Of a DNA stretch of 64,000 nt, positions 39,901-51,650 are shown piece after piece. Location: positions 1 through 64,000 of the forward strand of contig MEHQ01004417.1 in NCBI GenBank assembly GCA_008828725.1. Direction: 5' to 3'. The notes under the pieces were generated by a model. The model was not told where the DNA came from and did not search any database. It saw nothing but the letters and a program-made list of their open reading frames with translations. Source of the stretch: Saccharina japonica (taxonomy: Eukaryota > Sar > Phaeophyceae > Laminariales > Laminariaceae). Positions within the stretch are counted from its first letter, which is position 1; each line of letters opens with the position of its first letter. Position numbers and translations under genes: made by a program.

Positions 39901-42900
39901 TCTTTGCTACTCGTATATAGCTGAGTGTAATATATGAGCTCTACGAGTATCATACTGCTGCAGCAGCAGCAGCAGTAGCTTTACGAGTCACCATCACTAT
40001 TTTACGACGTTCAGCATCTGGTGCCAGGTTGTGCATACACTTGTATATGAACTGCTAAAATATGATTATACATATATATGTATGTTCTGATGTTCTGATA
40101 CAAGCTGGTACGCACCAGGTGCATGGCATGTTGTTGATGCACTATTAATAGTTGAAGTTTCGTGCTCCGTGCCCTGCGCGCTACGTCCGCGCATTCGACT
40201 GCGGCTCTGGATGCCGCACGACAGCTCTCTGAGCTTCAAACATTCAGAGAGGGGCAAAGATGTCAGGAGACATGTCAAGCAAGGCAACATATGCATGCGC
40301 TGTCAAGGGTGTAGTGCCGAAGTGTTCCCCACTAAAACCTAGTAGTTTGGTGTCAAGTCACGGCATGTCAAGGCAAATCTGCTGTCTGTCAAGGGTTGAA
40401 AGTCCTGCCTCCCGACATCTATGGAGAGGGGCACCCTTCATCTACTGTATGGTGGATCCAGCAGCAAGCCTGAAATCGGGCCTTTGTATTAATAATTCGG
40501 GCGCACCACCGAATTGAGTTGATCTGAAGTATGCGTATGAAAGCCCTTCTCAAGGCCGTTCGAATGAGCCCATATATACGTGTGGACTTCAAGTATTGCG
40601 TTCGTGGTCGCGGTTTGAATATTGCTCCAGGGGGCACTTCACGAGACAAAAATGACAAAATCTCGATAACTACAGCGAGTCCACAGAAAATAAGGACAGA
40701 TTCGGAAAGCTACACATCAGCCCTATTTTATTGGTATATTTTCAACCCCGGACAAGGTGGTGCCACCGCGCAAAAAATCACGTTGCGCATTTATTTATTT
40801 TTGATCCACATCCCACACAAAACACACTTAATTTTTCTTTTTCACCCAAATCGTCATAACTTCGTCAATTATTAATACCTTGGTCCATGTTAGACATTTT
40901 TGTGGTGCCCTGGACAAACTCTACCATAGTTGTTCAGACGCCATTCCAATTTGAGTCGATCTTCGTATTTTGAGTTTTCCATTATAAAATCAAGTGATAA
41001 TTTTGTCAGTTCTCACGAATAATCAACAGCGAACACTCGGAGTTCGAACGACAGGTCCAATCGAAATAAGGTCTGAACAACTCTTGTGGCATTTGTCGAG
41101 GGCATCACAAAAATTCTCGACATTATATAAAATATAAATAATTGAGGAAGTTATGGCTGTATTAAGATTTTCAGTCTTATGGCTGGATCCACTATAGCTG
41201 TATCATACGTAGCTCAACAAAACGCCAAACTGCACGCTGTCTCGTGTCTTTCACGATAATACCGCCGTATCATACCAGTACCTGGTATGCTTTACGTACT
41301 CGCGATGAAACGGTTATCATCAAGATTATGCCGCCTGCGAAAGTAAAGCGGGCGAGTGTTGCATGTGGTGTTGTCGTGGTTTGTGTTTGTGTGCATGTTT
41401 TGTGGTTTTGTTACGTTTCACCCGCAACTGAAACCGTTTTTTTTTTCCCTTACGTTTTGGGTTTTGGGTGTTCCAGACTGTGTGATCGACTGCTCCTGAT
41501 GTGCTCTTGAAGTACTAGGTACTAGGTGACGACGTCAAGCACGACCGTATTAGCCTAAGCACGAAGCACCAGTCTCGTTCTGCCCACCCCCCTTGCGCCC
41601 TCCCTCCACCCCCTCGCATACGTGAATGCTGGAAGGTATATAGGTCAAGGCTCAAGTACCAAAACAAAATCAGTACCTGCACACCCTGCGCCCTCACCCC
41701 TCACCCCTCCCCACGCATATAGTAGCGAGAAAATAATCGCTATCCTAGGAGATAAATGGTGGCCACAGGCGGCGAAACAGAAAGGGGAAAACATCAGCAA
41801 AAGTTTTCGATGGAAAAAAAGCGTTACGCTAAAGTCGTGAGCGCCCAACTACAGTACGCGTATAAGTAGTTGTTGGGAGTGTCTCTATTAGGAATAGGAA
41901 CGGTGCTCCGTCCCGAAAGGGATGTTTGGTCAATGGTCAAATGGCTCAGGGCAAGCAACAAATGAGTACCCCGCCCCCGCCCCCCTCCCACGCATGCCCG
42001 AGTGCTGGGGTGCAAACACCAAGAAGAAAAAAAACTCAGTTGAAAATATGTTTTCGACACCAACGATGCACACCTATATATGAAAACTTGTATATGTATG
42101 TGTGTGTTGTTCACATTATACCATCCTTTCTACCCGTCGACATCCAGCACACCCGGGAGTGTGCCGATTCTTCATCCTAGAGAGATACCAGTTATTCTGT
42201 GGTCACACATATGTGATACGAGCGAATACCTGAAGTCGACGTATTCCCTTCTCCCCGCTATTTTTTTTGTTTTACCTCGCTTTCGCCCCTCTGAATTTAC
42301 TCGTGTCTGTCCTCTGTCGTTGCCGTGACCGGTGTAGATCTGGGACACTGCGGGACAGGAGCGATTTCAGAGTCTCGGGGTAGCTTTTTACAGGGGGGCG
42401 GAGGCTTGCGTCTTGGTCTACGACATCACCAACCCTAAGTCGTTCGAGCAGCTCGACAGCTGGCGCGAGGAGTTCTTGCATCAGGTGACCAATTTGTAGA
42501 CAGCAGACAAGATGCTGGTCGGGATTGAGAGCTTATGCCTGCCTTATAAGCACGGATGTAGGCTACTCGTACTTTTACCGGTTTTGGGGACCCGTAGTAA
42601 ATAGGACCAATTATTGTTACTCAGAATAGGTAAAAATATTGGTTTTGTGTGTCCCGTAGGCCTATATACGAGTATTTACTATGGTTTCCCGTAGTACTGC
42701 TACTTGTACGTCCTGAAACATATTATATCGGGTTGGAATTTGTGCATAGGTCGCCCCGGTGGTCTATCAGAAAACCACGGAGATTGCTAAAAGGTTGATG
42801 TCGAGGGTTCGAGGGCAATGTTTCCCCTCTTCTTTCAGATACGTACGCAGTGCTGCCGGGTTCCCATGAAACTGCTGAGTATCAACCACTCATTCGGTCG

Positions 42901-45900
42901 AACTCACAGCTGACGGCACAGTAGTGAATAGTGAATAGTGGGTAGTTGGTACACCGACTTTGAGAGAGGGCACGCGAAGAGAATAGCAACAAGAGTCAAG
43001 AGATGCCTTTATCTGCTGGACCCGCCTTCACTAAGGCTAGGCTATGCATTTCCCAACGCTGTGTGCATAAGAGAGGACGCTATCAGTTAAGTGGCGGTGT
43101 TAAATCCGGCCTGTGCCACACCTCTCTTTTTAAGTCGGGAATACCACTGCTGTATTTTGTATATCTATATATTTTAATGAATTGTTGTGTGCCTTTTTGC
43201 CTTACTCACTGCTGCTGTGTTTGTAGTTTTTTTTTTTTTTTTTAATGAAATGCTGTGCGTTTTTTTTGCCATGCGCCCCTCACCCCTCACCCTCATGGAA
43301 ACCCAACCTGTTGGCCACAAAAAAAAAAAAAAAAACTGTCGGCAGGCGGCCCCGATGGACCCGGACCGGTTCCCGTTCATTCTGATCGGGAACAAGGTGG
43401 ACAGAGAGTCGGAGCGGAGGGTCAGCCGCCAGCGAGCGTTGCAGTGGTGCAAGTCCAAGGGGTCGACGGTGAGGGGGGTAGCTGCATGGTGCATCGCTAG
43501 TGTAGAAGAGGTCCACTGAGCTGGTTCTCTACCCCTCCCAACCTTCGAGGGGTGCTTGCCCACTTATTAGACAATTAATACAGCGGGTGGGTACCTCGAT
43601 TTAAGAACGCCCAAGGATTAGAGCATTCGGGATTTTAAGGGCGGTCAAAATCGACATGTCCCGCCTATACCAGGTATACTAAAAGCGATACTTGGAAGTA
43701 TATATATATATATTTTTTTTTGTCTCCATCCCATTTATTATCTTCGCCCTTCCTTTCTCTCTCCTTCCTAGTCATAACTCAGATCCGGGGTCACAAAGTA
43801 GGCTCTTCTCCCTCCTCCCCCACTACGGTTCTTGCCTTGCATTTTTATCGCGAGAATATTTCTAGCACTTTCTTCCCTCATCGACTTGCGTCGGATTCCC
43901 CCTACCCACGCCACGAAGGCGCTCTCAGCAATTGGTTCCTTTTTATTTTTTCAAATAAAGTGAAAATCTCTCACCACGGTGGGATTTTAAGGTGCCAATG
44001 ATACTCTACCGGGGCGACCGGCTTAAGTACTTGGTACAGCTCGGCTGGTGTGTGGGCCAGCGCGAGGTCACCCAGTAGGCACATGGGCACATGAGACATG
44101 AACCATGCATGAATGATCAACTCTGGAGATCGGAGAGGAAAGTGAAACGCATGAAGTTCACACGAGAAGTCGTACTGGTTGCTCTTCCCCAGCCAGGTAC
44201 GGCCGTACCATGTACCCTTCTGGTACCGTACGGTGTTATTGGCTGACTGGCTTTATCTTCATAACTTTGACCGTTGACGGTGCTGCTGTACCAAGGTTGC
44301 AGAGAGTTGAGTTGGCCACTTGTTCGACAGTATGGTTGAAGGTCTCTATTAAATACTATTAATGTGAAGGACAGGGTTCGCTAGTTCCACATTAATAATA
44401 ATAATATTAATAGTCACCATCTCTGGCTGTGTCGTATATAGGTTTATATGCCCTCACAGAGCTCATATCTCTCTAATAGGATTTGAGAACTCAAATGGAC
44501 ACTGGGTGTTCTGGATGTCCACCAGTCCACGGGTAGAAAGAGCGGTTTAAAGCTAAGAACACAAACACAAAGTGACGCTAACCCAATCAGACCTACAAAT
44601 GCATTAATCATTATTTGGTTATCCTTAGTCACGTTGTCTCGTGCACAGCAGTGCGCGTCAACCATAGAATCATAGTATGAACTCTACTGCCAAGGTTACC
44701 GGAAGGGGCTTAGGGCCATTCTTATCGAGCAGCTTTTTTCCATAATTTCCAATATTTTTTGTCTTGAAAAGAAAGGAAATCTTGGAAATCTTGGAAATTA
44801 TGGAAATATTGGAAATTCTTCAGAGGGCAAAATGTTTGGAAGGCTTCACGTTCCAATAAATGGAAAAAAAAAATGGAAAANNNNNNNNNNNNNNNNNNNN
44901 NNNNNNNNNNNNNNNNNNNNNNNNNNNNNNNNNNNNNNNNNNNNNNNNNNNNNNNNNNNNNNNNNNNNNNNNNNNNNNNNNNNNNNNNNNNNNNNNNNNN
45001 NNNNNNNNNNNNNNNNNNNNNNNNNNNNNNNNNNNNNNNNNNNNNNNNNNNNNNNNNNNNNNNNNNNNNNNNNNNNNNNNNNNNNNNNNNNNNNNNNNNN
45101 NNNNNNNNNNNNNNNNNNNNNNNNNNNNNNNNNNNNNNNNNNNNNNNNNNNNNNNNNNNNNNNNNNNNNNNNNNNNNNNNNNNNNNNNNNNNNNNNNNNN
45201 NNNNNNNNNNNNNNNNNNNNNNNNNNNNNNNNNNNNNNNNNNNNNNNNNNNNNNNNNNNNNNNNNNNNNNNNNNNNNNNNNNNNNNNNNNNNNNNNNNNN
45301 NNNNNNNNNNNNNNNNNNNNNNNNNNNNNNNNNNNNNNNNNNNNNNNNNNNNNNNNNNNNNNNNNNNNNNNNNNNNNNNNNNNNNNNNNNNNNNNNNNNN
45401 NNNNNNNNNNNNNNNNNNNNNNNNNNNNNNNNNNNNNNNNNNNNNNNNNNNNNNNNNNNNNNNNNNNNNNNNNNNNNNNNNNNNNNNNNNNNNNNNNNNN
45501 NNNNNNNNNNNNNNNNNNNNNNNNNNNNNNNNNNNNNNNNNNNNNNNNNNNNNNNNNNNNNNNNNNNNNNNNNNNNNNNNNNNNNNNNNNNNNNNNNNNN
45601 NNNNNNNNNNNNNNNNNNNNNNNNNNNNNNNNNNNNNNNNNNNNNNNNNNNNNNNNNNNNNNNNNNNNNNNNNNNNNNNNNNNNNNNNNNNNNNNNNNNN
45701 NNNNNNNNNNNNCCTGCCCGCCCCCCTCCACCTGATTATTCGTTCATTCTTCTTGCAGTTTATTTTCTTACACAAAATAGTTTTTTTGTGCGCCCTCCAC
45801 ATGAAACGTCGACTGTTCGTTTTTTTTGCAGCCTATATATACAGTATGTATATATCGGCATGTCTTACATAAAACTCGTGCTTGGTCCGCCCCACCCCGC

Positions 45901-47773
45901 ACCGCCCCGCCCCACCTGATTGGTTCGTTCTTGTTTTTTGTTTAGCCTATTTCTTACATCGAAACGAGCGCGAAGGAGGCGGTGAAAGTGGAGGGGGCGT
46001 TTTTGGAGGTGGTGCAGCTTGCGCTCATCAACAGCGCGCAGCAGCCGCCAGACATGTGGGTCGTGGATGTTTTATTGAGCGTGCGATATTTGTTTTGCGA
46101 TATGAGCATTATATACATACTGCTGTCTTATCTATTGTGGCATGTTCATAGGTACGTAACGAGTACGCTTGGTGTGAAAACTGTCAGATTTTGTAGTAGA
46201 CCACTATAAAAACTATACACCCCGTGCGTATATATGCTGCTCGTAGAACGCGCAATCGAAGTATGCGTCACACAGCTGGCAAAGATGAGTTTCGAGGGGA
46301 AAAATCGATCTCTATCACACATCCCCGTTTTTCCGAATTCCAAAACGCCTCAACGAACACCGCATTCCTCACGGAAGGTTCCTTAAAAAAATCGATCTCA
46401 CAGCTGATACTGTTTTCGTTCAAATGTATCGCGTCCCTTTCAGGTATATTTTTTAGTGTCTTAAATTACAAGCAGTAAAAAAAAAGGAAAACAATATATT
46501 CACGTACTATTAATATTATAGTAGCATGAAATATTATGTTTTGGCATTGGTGTTGTAGGTTTTTGTGATTGCGTCAAACGCAGCCAGCCGAGTTTTCCCA
46601 GGAATATTATTGATCATCTTTAGTGCTTTGCTTTCTCCTGCCGGGCATGTACGAGCAACACAAATTGCGCAGGCATGGTGCTGGCTGAGCTTTACGTACG
46701 AAAAAGCCCGCCCTACGCGGGCGGCACGCCTGTGGTGTGATCCCCACTCTTCTATATACGTAGCGCAGTTAATACAGGCATTTTCTTCGCGTTGTTCCTG
46801 CTGATGGCTTAACGTTTACGTACCATATACCCGTCAGGGAGGGAGCAGTGCACGCCGCGCCTTAGGGTATGTACGACACAGAAGCATGCTGTCAATGTTG
46901 ACAACGTATAGTGGTTTTTCCTCTAGCCATATACGTAGCACGATTGCTGTGCCGGCGCTTTTGTATGGCGTCACACTAGACTATCTACTATAACTGACAC
47001 TGGTACAAAAAACAAATCGCATTTTTGTTTTTTGGCTCCGCGGACTCCGCATTTCTCGGTGCAAATGTAGAGGTTGAAGCTACTGCTGTGCTGTTATACG
47101 TGTATTTAGGCGGACCAATCTGCAGTGCTGCCGGATGGATTTCGCAGTGGGGATGAAGACGTAGCGCGTTCGGGTTTTAATGTGTTTATGGGGGGGGTTC
47201 CCGGGCCTTCCAGTGTGCCCCCCCGGGGCCCCCCCCCCCCCCCCCCCCCTGCTCTTTATAGAACAAAATGAGCCCACTTCCGAAACCGACGATGCTTTAA
47301 AGTTCGCAACGTAAGTGAAACTCCACCGCCGTTTACCGTCGGAATACCATACCATATGCCCCTCACGCTACCCTCGCTTGCTTGACTCCCCCCTCTCTCT
47401 CTCTCTCTCTCTCTCTCCCCCCCCCCCCCCTCGTTTCTCGCGCTGCTGCTCTGCTGCTTGCCGGACACTGCCTGGCCTGCGGCTGTGCTGTGTGACCCGG
47501 CTTCTCTCGCACGTACACGTTATACGTGCCGGTGAAAAAACATAACGTTGGCTATGCTTTGCCCTGGCGTGGTGCTCGTGACCGTATACGGTTTTGTTTT
47601 CGCGCCTTTCGTGGATGCCGCCGCTCTCTGCACACGCCCGGGTCGGGTCGGGTCGGGTCGGGTCGGTTTCCGCGTTTTTTTTTTATTGCAGTTACGTGCC
47701 AGAATCGATAACGCTCAGTCAGGCGCAGGCACCATATCAAAGCCAGCGATCGGTGGACACTATGTGCTGCTAA
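33926..47773 (+). CDS. RAB7: Rab7 small GTPase (complete, 6 exons, 213 aa)
   Basis: Exons 33926-33978, 34382-34508, 42338-42484, 43346-43468, 45946-46055 and 47692-47773 join in frame to 642 nt. The product is a Rab-family GTPase that recruits effectors on late endosomes, lysosomes or vacuoles. All guanine-nucleotide motifs are intact: GDSGVGKTS (15-23), switch I Thr40 in [17 protein letters not shown] (62-71), NKVD (125-128) and ETSAK (156-160). [15 protein letters not shown] and LDSWREEFL are Rab7-type. The chain ends MCC, a double geranylgeranylation signal. Length is slightly above the usual 205-207 because of a longer hypervariable tail. The start is the only ATG before the P-loop in good context. 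Introns are 403, 7829, 861, 2477 (with the assembly gap) and 1636 bases, all GT-AG. The gap lies inside intron 4 and costs no coding sequence, since all six exons join without loss. Confidence 0.97.
34900..35021 (+). repeat. MITE-1 copy f
   Basis: GGTAAATAGGACCAAATATTG, a centre expanded by CTCGTACTCGTATTAATAT, then GTGCACCGTGGGTCCTATT. It lies in Rab7 intron 2, about 390 bases after exon 2. Confidence 0.85.
35046..35269. repeat. MITE-2 copy 2
   Basis: GTACAGGACGCCTAATAAGG, AAGCCAGGCTGAGATTTTA, GTCGTTATCTTGAAATTTGT and TGTTTCTTATTACAGTAG match the family; the right end is altered to GGATGCCCTG. Confidence 0.85.
36045..36202 (+). repeat. MITE-1 copy g (extended)
   Basis: Family ends and centre are present (GTAGGACCAAATATTGTTAG, CGCCGTAGGTTCTATTTAC). 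About 45 extra bases lie between TTTACTAT and the terminal CCATGGGTCCCCCC. Confidence 0.8.
36459..36606 (-). repeat. MITE-1 copy h with adjoining ATCGAGGATTTC element
   Basis: GGGACCATAGTAAATAAGAC to TTTGGTCCTATTTGCTATGA is the MITE (36459-36579). It continues into TGATATCGAGGATTTCATTG, the short element that also abuts copy b at 7528-7569. Confidence 0.8.
37046..37552 (-). repeat. C-bounded repeat, long copy (unit 1 of a head-to-tail pair)
   Basis: On the minus strand it runs from GTTGGCGTCGGTTGGCAACG near 37552 to GACATGAGTACACC and a C run (G run at 37047-37062). Landmarks in between are GGTTCTCCACCCCGCACAAA, GCGAGGCAGTTACATAG, GAGGCGGTTCTTAGCAGG and GTATTCGGCGAGTCGC. No continuous reading frame spans it. 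Confidence 0.9.
37553..38095 (-). repeat. C-bounded repeat, full-length copy (unit 2)
   Basis: Nearly identical to unit 1 (few substitutions and one extra base near 37890). It carries the complete 5' end: TTATAAACATATGATC, TATTTATAG and GGATTGGCGTCGG, preceded by a C run (G run at 38086-38095). Units 1 and 2 are separated only by a G run at 37553-37571. The pair is a recent duplication or sequential insertion. Confidence 0.9.
38088..38175 (-). repeat. C-bounded repeat, variant subfamily
   Basis: On the minus strand: GGTGCTCCGTCTCGAAAGGG, GGTCAATGGTCAAATGAC, GCAACAAATGAGTACG then a C run. It matches 41833-41990 and 61381-61448. It shares the G run with the 5' end of unit 2, so the families abut at a homopolymer. 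Confidence 0.8.
38562..38680 (-). repeat. GGGTACCC element, copy 1
   Basis: One end is AGAGATGGCTCCCGGATTCG; the other is a run of nested GGGTACCC and CCCGGG palindromes. It contains AACCGGTACC and AGTACCG(C/T)C. Inverted relative to copies 2 and 3. Confidence 0.85.
38831..38980 (+). repeat. GGGTACCC element, copy 2
   Basis: Begins with CCCGGGTACCCGGGTACCCG, continues ATACCCAGTACCGCGGGTAA, CGGTACCGGTACCGACGG and TTCCGGGTACCCGCC, and ends CGAATCCGGGAGCCATCTCT. Confidence 0.9.
39106..39235 (+). repeat. GGGTACCC element, copy 3
   Basis: Nearly identical to copy 2 from ATACCCAGTACCGCGGGTAA to GGGAGCCATCTCTA, with a shorter GGGTACCC head. The close match indicates recent activity or gene conversion. 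All three lie within 700 bp of Rab7 intron 2. Confidence 0.9.
39380..39450 (+). repeat. dispersed AGAATCGGCACGGACACTGG-type element
   Basis: TCTCTAGGATGAAGAATCGG, ACTGGGTGTGCTGGATGTCG and ACGGGTAGAAAGGACGG recur in reverse at 42118-42185 and, more diverged, at 44478-44545. A TACCCGTCGACGTC remnant is at about 50094. Boundaries unknown. Confidence 0.6.
39871..39925 (-). repeat. short dispersed element (ATCGAGGATTTCGTCGAAAC)
   Basis: AGCTGTGAAATCGAGGATTT followed by CGTCGAAACTCATCTTTGC is the reverse of 7528-7569. It is not joined to a MITE-1 copy here. Confidence 0.7.
40447..41205. mobile_element. non-autonomous TIR element, TGGATCCAGC ends
   Basis: TATGGTGGATCCAGCAGCAA at about 40450 and the reverse complement of GGCTGGATCCACTATAG at about 41180-41197 form imperfect terminal repeats extending to AAG(C/A)CTGAAA. 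The core TGGATCCA is palindromic, like the ends at 18546 and 24246. No transposase frame. Lies in Rab7 intron 2. Confidence 0.65.
41833..41990 (+). repeat. C-bounded repeat, variant subfamily copy
   Basis: GTGAGCGCCCAACTACAG, TCTCTATTAGGAATAGGAAC, GGTGCTCCGTCCCGAAAGGG, GGTCAATGGTCAAATGGC and CAACAAATGAGTACC, then a C-rich end. It shares the GTGCTCCGTCCCG and ATGAGTAC segments with the main subfamily. Confidence 0.75.
42586..42697 (+). repeat. MITE-1 copy i
   Basis: GTAGTAAATAGGACCAATTA, GGTTTTGTGTGTCCCGTAGG and TTTACTATGGTTTCCCGTAG, with ATACGAGTA inserted near the right end. It lies 100 bases after Rab7 exon 3. Confidence 0.85.
42749..42840 (+). repeat. tRNA-like SINE head
   Basis: GGTCGCCCCGGTGGTCTATC (A-box-like) and GTCGAGGGTTCGAGGGC (B-box-like) are about 50 bases apart. 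No conserved SINE body follows and the cloverleaf is poor, so this is a SINE fragment rather than a functional tRNA. Confidence 0.5.
43723..44016 (-). repeat. tRNA-derived SINE, copy 2
   Basis: On the minus strand: GGTCGCCCCGGTAGAGTATC head (B box mostly lost), a TTATTTGAAAAAATAAAAAG linker, CTGAGAGCGCC, GACGCAAGTCGATGAGGG and CTTTGTGACCCCGGATCTGA. The 3' part matches 63480-63655 closely. Confidence 0.8.
44881..45712. other. assembly gap (832 N)
   Basis: Undetermined bases inside Rab7 intron 4. The left edge is a GGAAATNTTGGAAAT simple-sequence field (44705-44880), a likely cause of the break; the right edge is CCTGCCCGCCCCCC. Confidence 1.
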
Positions 47774-50700
47774 CGGCGAATCGCCCCCCCCCCCCCCCCC
47801 CCCCCGTCGAAGTATATTCCAAAGGAGAGGAGAGGAAAGGAAAGGCCGCTTTTTGGTGGAGGCATGTTTTTATTTTTATTTTTCGGACCGATGCGTTGTG
47901 TTTTTTAAGGTGCTGTGCCTGTGGCTAGGCTAGGAATGGAGGCGGGCTAGGCCTAAATAACGATGGGTTAACAGTAAAGAGAAGAGGGGGGGGGGGTGTT
48001 CCTCATCGGCGTAGAGTGAGTAGGGAAAAGGGGCGTTCGTACCCCTGTTTTTTCAGTTGATATATATTTTTGCGAATTTTCTTGATCTTGAACGACGTCC
48101 TAGTTGGGGTCCAGGCTCTACGTTTTTGTCGCTCGTAGACAAGTCAAGTGGGGCCGGGTGGACGGGCTATGGTTGACGATGTTGTGTGATGTGACGGACG
48201 CGTTGCTCGTGTTGCCTGCCCTGCCGCGTTGACGCATTCGATTGGGTTTCTTTGTTTTTCGACGCTGGCCAGTGCGTGAGGGCTGTAAAAACAATTGATC
48301 ACCCTTCAAGCACCCTTTTGTAAAAAAAACATTGAAAAATCGTGTTCCACGTGTTGCACGGTGGTGATGGGGGCTTGGCAACCGTTAAAAAAAAAAAAAC
48401 GATGGGGGGGCGCGCTTTTTGGCGTTTTGAGTTGTGTACAAGTCATCTTGTTCGTCGCACGTATAGATGATTCTCTCTTTTTTTGTTCCCCAGCAGCAGA
48501 GGAGGTGGTTGCCATGTCACCCTCAGGTTCTCACTCGAATTATGTTTCAATCCTATTTCTTTTTCAATCCCGTTTTCAAGTCGACGATTTGTTGCAGACT
48601 TTTGCGGGCGTTTTGGTGCCTACTACTTTTTGTCTGCTCACTGGTGCGTAGTTGGACTTTCCCCTGGGGTACCCGCCGGGTGTTTTGCTGTCATGGAGCT
48701 CTCAACGCGACGACCTTCCTGTCGATTTATCGTTATTCGTACTATAAGCCAAAACATGTGGGCATGTGGCAGCATGAAGGGTGTCGAGGGGGTGGCCTCT
48801 AAAGTCGGAGTACTATTATTGACACCGTGTCCTGCAGGCACACGAACATCGCCGAGAGCCTTTTTATGATACACTGACTCGAATACCGATTTCCGATCTT
48901 ACTAAAAAACGTTACACATGTCATGCCAGGTACAAACATATTTATGTACCTGTCTGTGTAGTGGTGAGCTTGAGCTTTCTTTTTTCATTTTTACCCGCGT
49001 TTCCCCTGGAGGATGGATCAAAGAAAATCAAGCTCGATTGCCCGTTTCCTTGTTGTTACGCTTCGTGTTTTTCTTGTTTCGTCCCACACGACACATCTCC
49101 ATGCGCCCCACACAATGCCTGAACGGCACCGCACCTGAAAAAGGAAGACACACACAGGCTTCCCTTATATATAGCACGTCCCAACCATCCAAGCGGGGTC
49201 CTTTTTGTTTTGACAAACGACTTACTTGGGTCTGTCTTCCAGGTTTCCAGGGGTCGCTGCGTATTGTTCACGATTGAGCAGACCAGGAAACACCCCCGAA
49301 CCTGATTGATAGCGGTTTGCGCTTCGCACCCTCTCAGCCTCCGGCGGCTCCTGCGGAAGGATGCGTATGCATGTTTTCTGCACCACTTACAGTAACTAAG
49401 TAGTGAAGAGCATGGTGCCACATGGGATCTCAGGTCCGGGCTCGGAAGCAGAAGTCGGGCTTTTTAGTTTTTATTATGTAGTTTTGGCATCATGGTGCGG
49501 TGCTTGTCGGCCGGCAAAGAAAAATAGTCGTATTCCTACAGATCCCATCCAGCAAAACAGCGCGCAAGGAGAGCTGTGTCGTACAGATCCCCCGACCCGG
49601 CAATCATGATATATCTATATTTTACTACGTAAGTCGTGCAGATCAGATCTATCTGTCAAATATGTTGCATCTATAACAATGACAGGATCTATCTGTGTCG
49701 CACAATACCTGATGATACGTTTACCAGTCACAGGGTTAAGTTTTGACTGCCGTATGTAGATGTACTTTACTTCCCGATTTCAGCCAAGGCATAGTACCAT
49801 TGTTTTCGGCCGGGCCGACGCTGCCGCCGCCGCCTCCTGTGGCGTTTGAATAAGCAACGGTGATAATGATGGTGTGTGTAGCAGCAACCAGCTTGCAAGC
49901 AGTTCTGTAAGGCCCTTACGCTGTGTCCGGGTGTATACTTGTGTGACTCGTGGCGTTATGGAGGATCAACATCATCTGCAGAAGGAGTACTACTGATGTA
50001 TGTACTGGGCAGCTTTCTGTCCAAAACTTAAACTTGCCGGCTGCCATTCCACTGCCCGGATTGGGAGGTGTGTGTATGTTCCGTTCTTTCTTCCTACCCG
50101 TCGACGTCTCGCTCAATAACTAGATGACTACAGTACAACTACTGTAGTTGTGATGTGTAAGAACACACAGCACCAGCGGCCGATGCCAAGTGCGCTCGAC
50201 AACCCCCCTCGTGGTATGTAGACCCACACGCCCACCCTGCCGTGTGCGAGCGAGCGAACGGCATGCACGACGAGAGAGAAGAGAGAGAGTAGACGGCGGA
50301 GGCATGGCAGGCGAAGAAGACACAAAATCAGAAAACAAGCGGCGGGACTGTGTCGATTGGCCAATCAGAGTACAGTGTTCGCAGAACAACTCGAGCAAAC
50401 ATGTTCCTACCCAATTCCATCGGGTTCGTGTACGTAGCGCGACAGACCGTCCCCTACTACTGCTGCTGCTGCTGGAAGGCGGATCCTTTCCTCTCCATCG
50501 GGGGGGAGGGGTATAGGACTAGGGCTTGTCGAGCTGGGAGGAGCGCAGGGTAGTGTGCGTGGGTGGCGCACGATCGGCCCAACATGCGGGAAAGTCAGGG
50601 CAGCCCGGAAGGTCGACGAAACATGAGGGTGAGAGGGGGGAGATCTGAGCCAGTACAGGCAGCGAGGGAACGTAATCACGTATATACGGCGAAGGCTTGG

Positions 50701-51087
50701 GTGGTACGCTTTATGCTGTCGTCCGCGCGGTACTCCCATGCGGATCGGCCACCTTCCCCCCTGAGTAGACCGCAAGCGGCCTCTTATTCCTCTGTTTTAG
50801 GTGCGGACATATGTGGATGGATACATACACGTATCTCAAGCAAGAACAAACAGCACGCGACAACGATCCCGACCGCGAACCCCATGGCTCGCAGTCTACG
50901 GCATTGATACATACTCGTATATATACCTGGTATGCATCACACACGTACGTACCTCGTACTCGTATACGGTATGGGCTCGCCAACAAGAAAGACCTTATCT
51001 GAGCCAAGCCTTATAGAATCTTATTGTGACACCACCCTTGAGCATATCCCTGCATACTTCGTATGGAATGTACTGGTACTATAATAG

Positions 51088-51276
51088 TAGTACAGGACAC
51101 CTACTGTAATAAGAAACAGGTTAATAAGAAAGCCAGGCTGATATTTAGAGGGAAATAAGAAATTCGAGAGCCGTTATCTTGAAATTAGTGTAGAAAGCAC
51201 CCTTTCTCGAATAATAAATCCGGCCTGGACCGGAGTCTCTGTTTATTATTACAGTAGGTGTCCTGCACTGCTGTAG
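51088..51276. repeat. MITE-2 copy 3
   Basis: CAGGACACCTACTGTAATAA, AGCCAGGCTGATATTTAG, CGTTATCTTGAAATTAGTG and TTTATTATTACAGTAGGTGT, then CCTG. The best-preserved inverted pair after copy 1. Confidence 0.9.
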
Positions 51277-51492
51277 TGTACGACGTATTGTAGTGCTTGC
51301 CATTGAACACATTTTTTTACGGACGTACTCCGATTTTCTGAAAGCGCCCCCCAAAAAGCGAGCCTTTTGTTCTTATTTTTTACTGCCGTAAAAGTCATTT
51401 CTTATTCGTGGGCCCACAGCATACTGTACCCTGGTATACAATACGCGTATCGCGATCCCATCCCGAATTTGAACTGAACATCTTTAGGCACT

Positions 51493-51650
51493 ACTACGGG
51501 AGACCATCACAGTAAATAGGACCAACGGTACACACAGCAACAATACGAACGTACGTAGTTTCCTGTTTTTACTGTTAATATTACTATTAATAGCAATATT
51601 TGGTCCTATTTACTACCAGGTACAGTATTTCCTATGGTCCCCCGTAATAT
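51493..51650 (-). repeat. MITE-1 copy j
   Basis: GGGAGACCATCACAGTAAAT, ACCAACGGTACACACAGC, a TTAATATTACTATTAATAGC expansion and TATTTGGTCCTATTTACTAC, then TATGGTCCCCCGTAAT. Confidence 0.85.

Noticed and set aside
43469..43519. Unspliced continuation of Rab7 exon 4 to a stop at 43519
   Set aside because: A good donor (ACG|GTGAGG) and the in-frame next exon with ETSAK show splicing instead.
44820..45919. Reading frames of about 300 codons
   Set aside because: They run through undetermined bases of the assembly gap.
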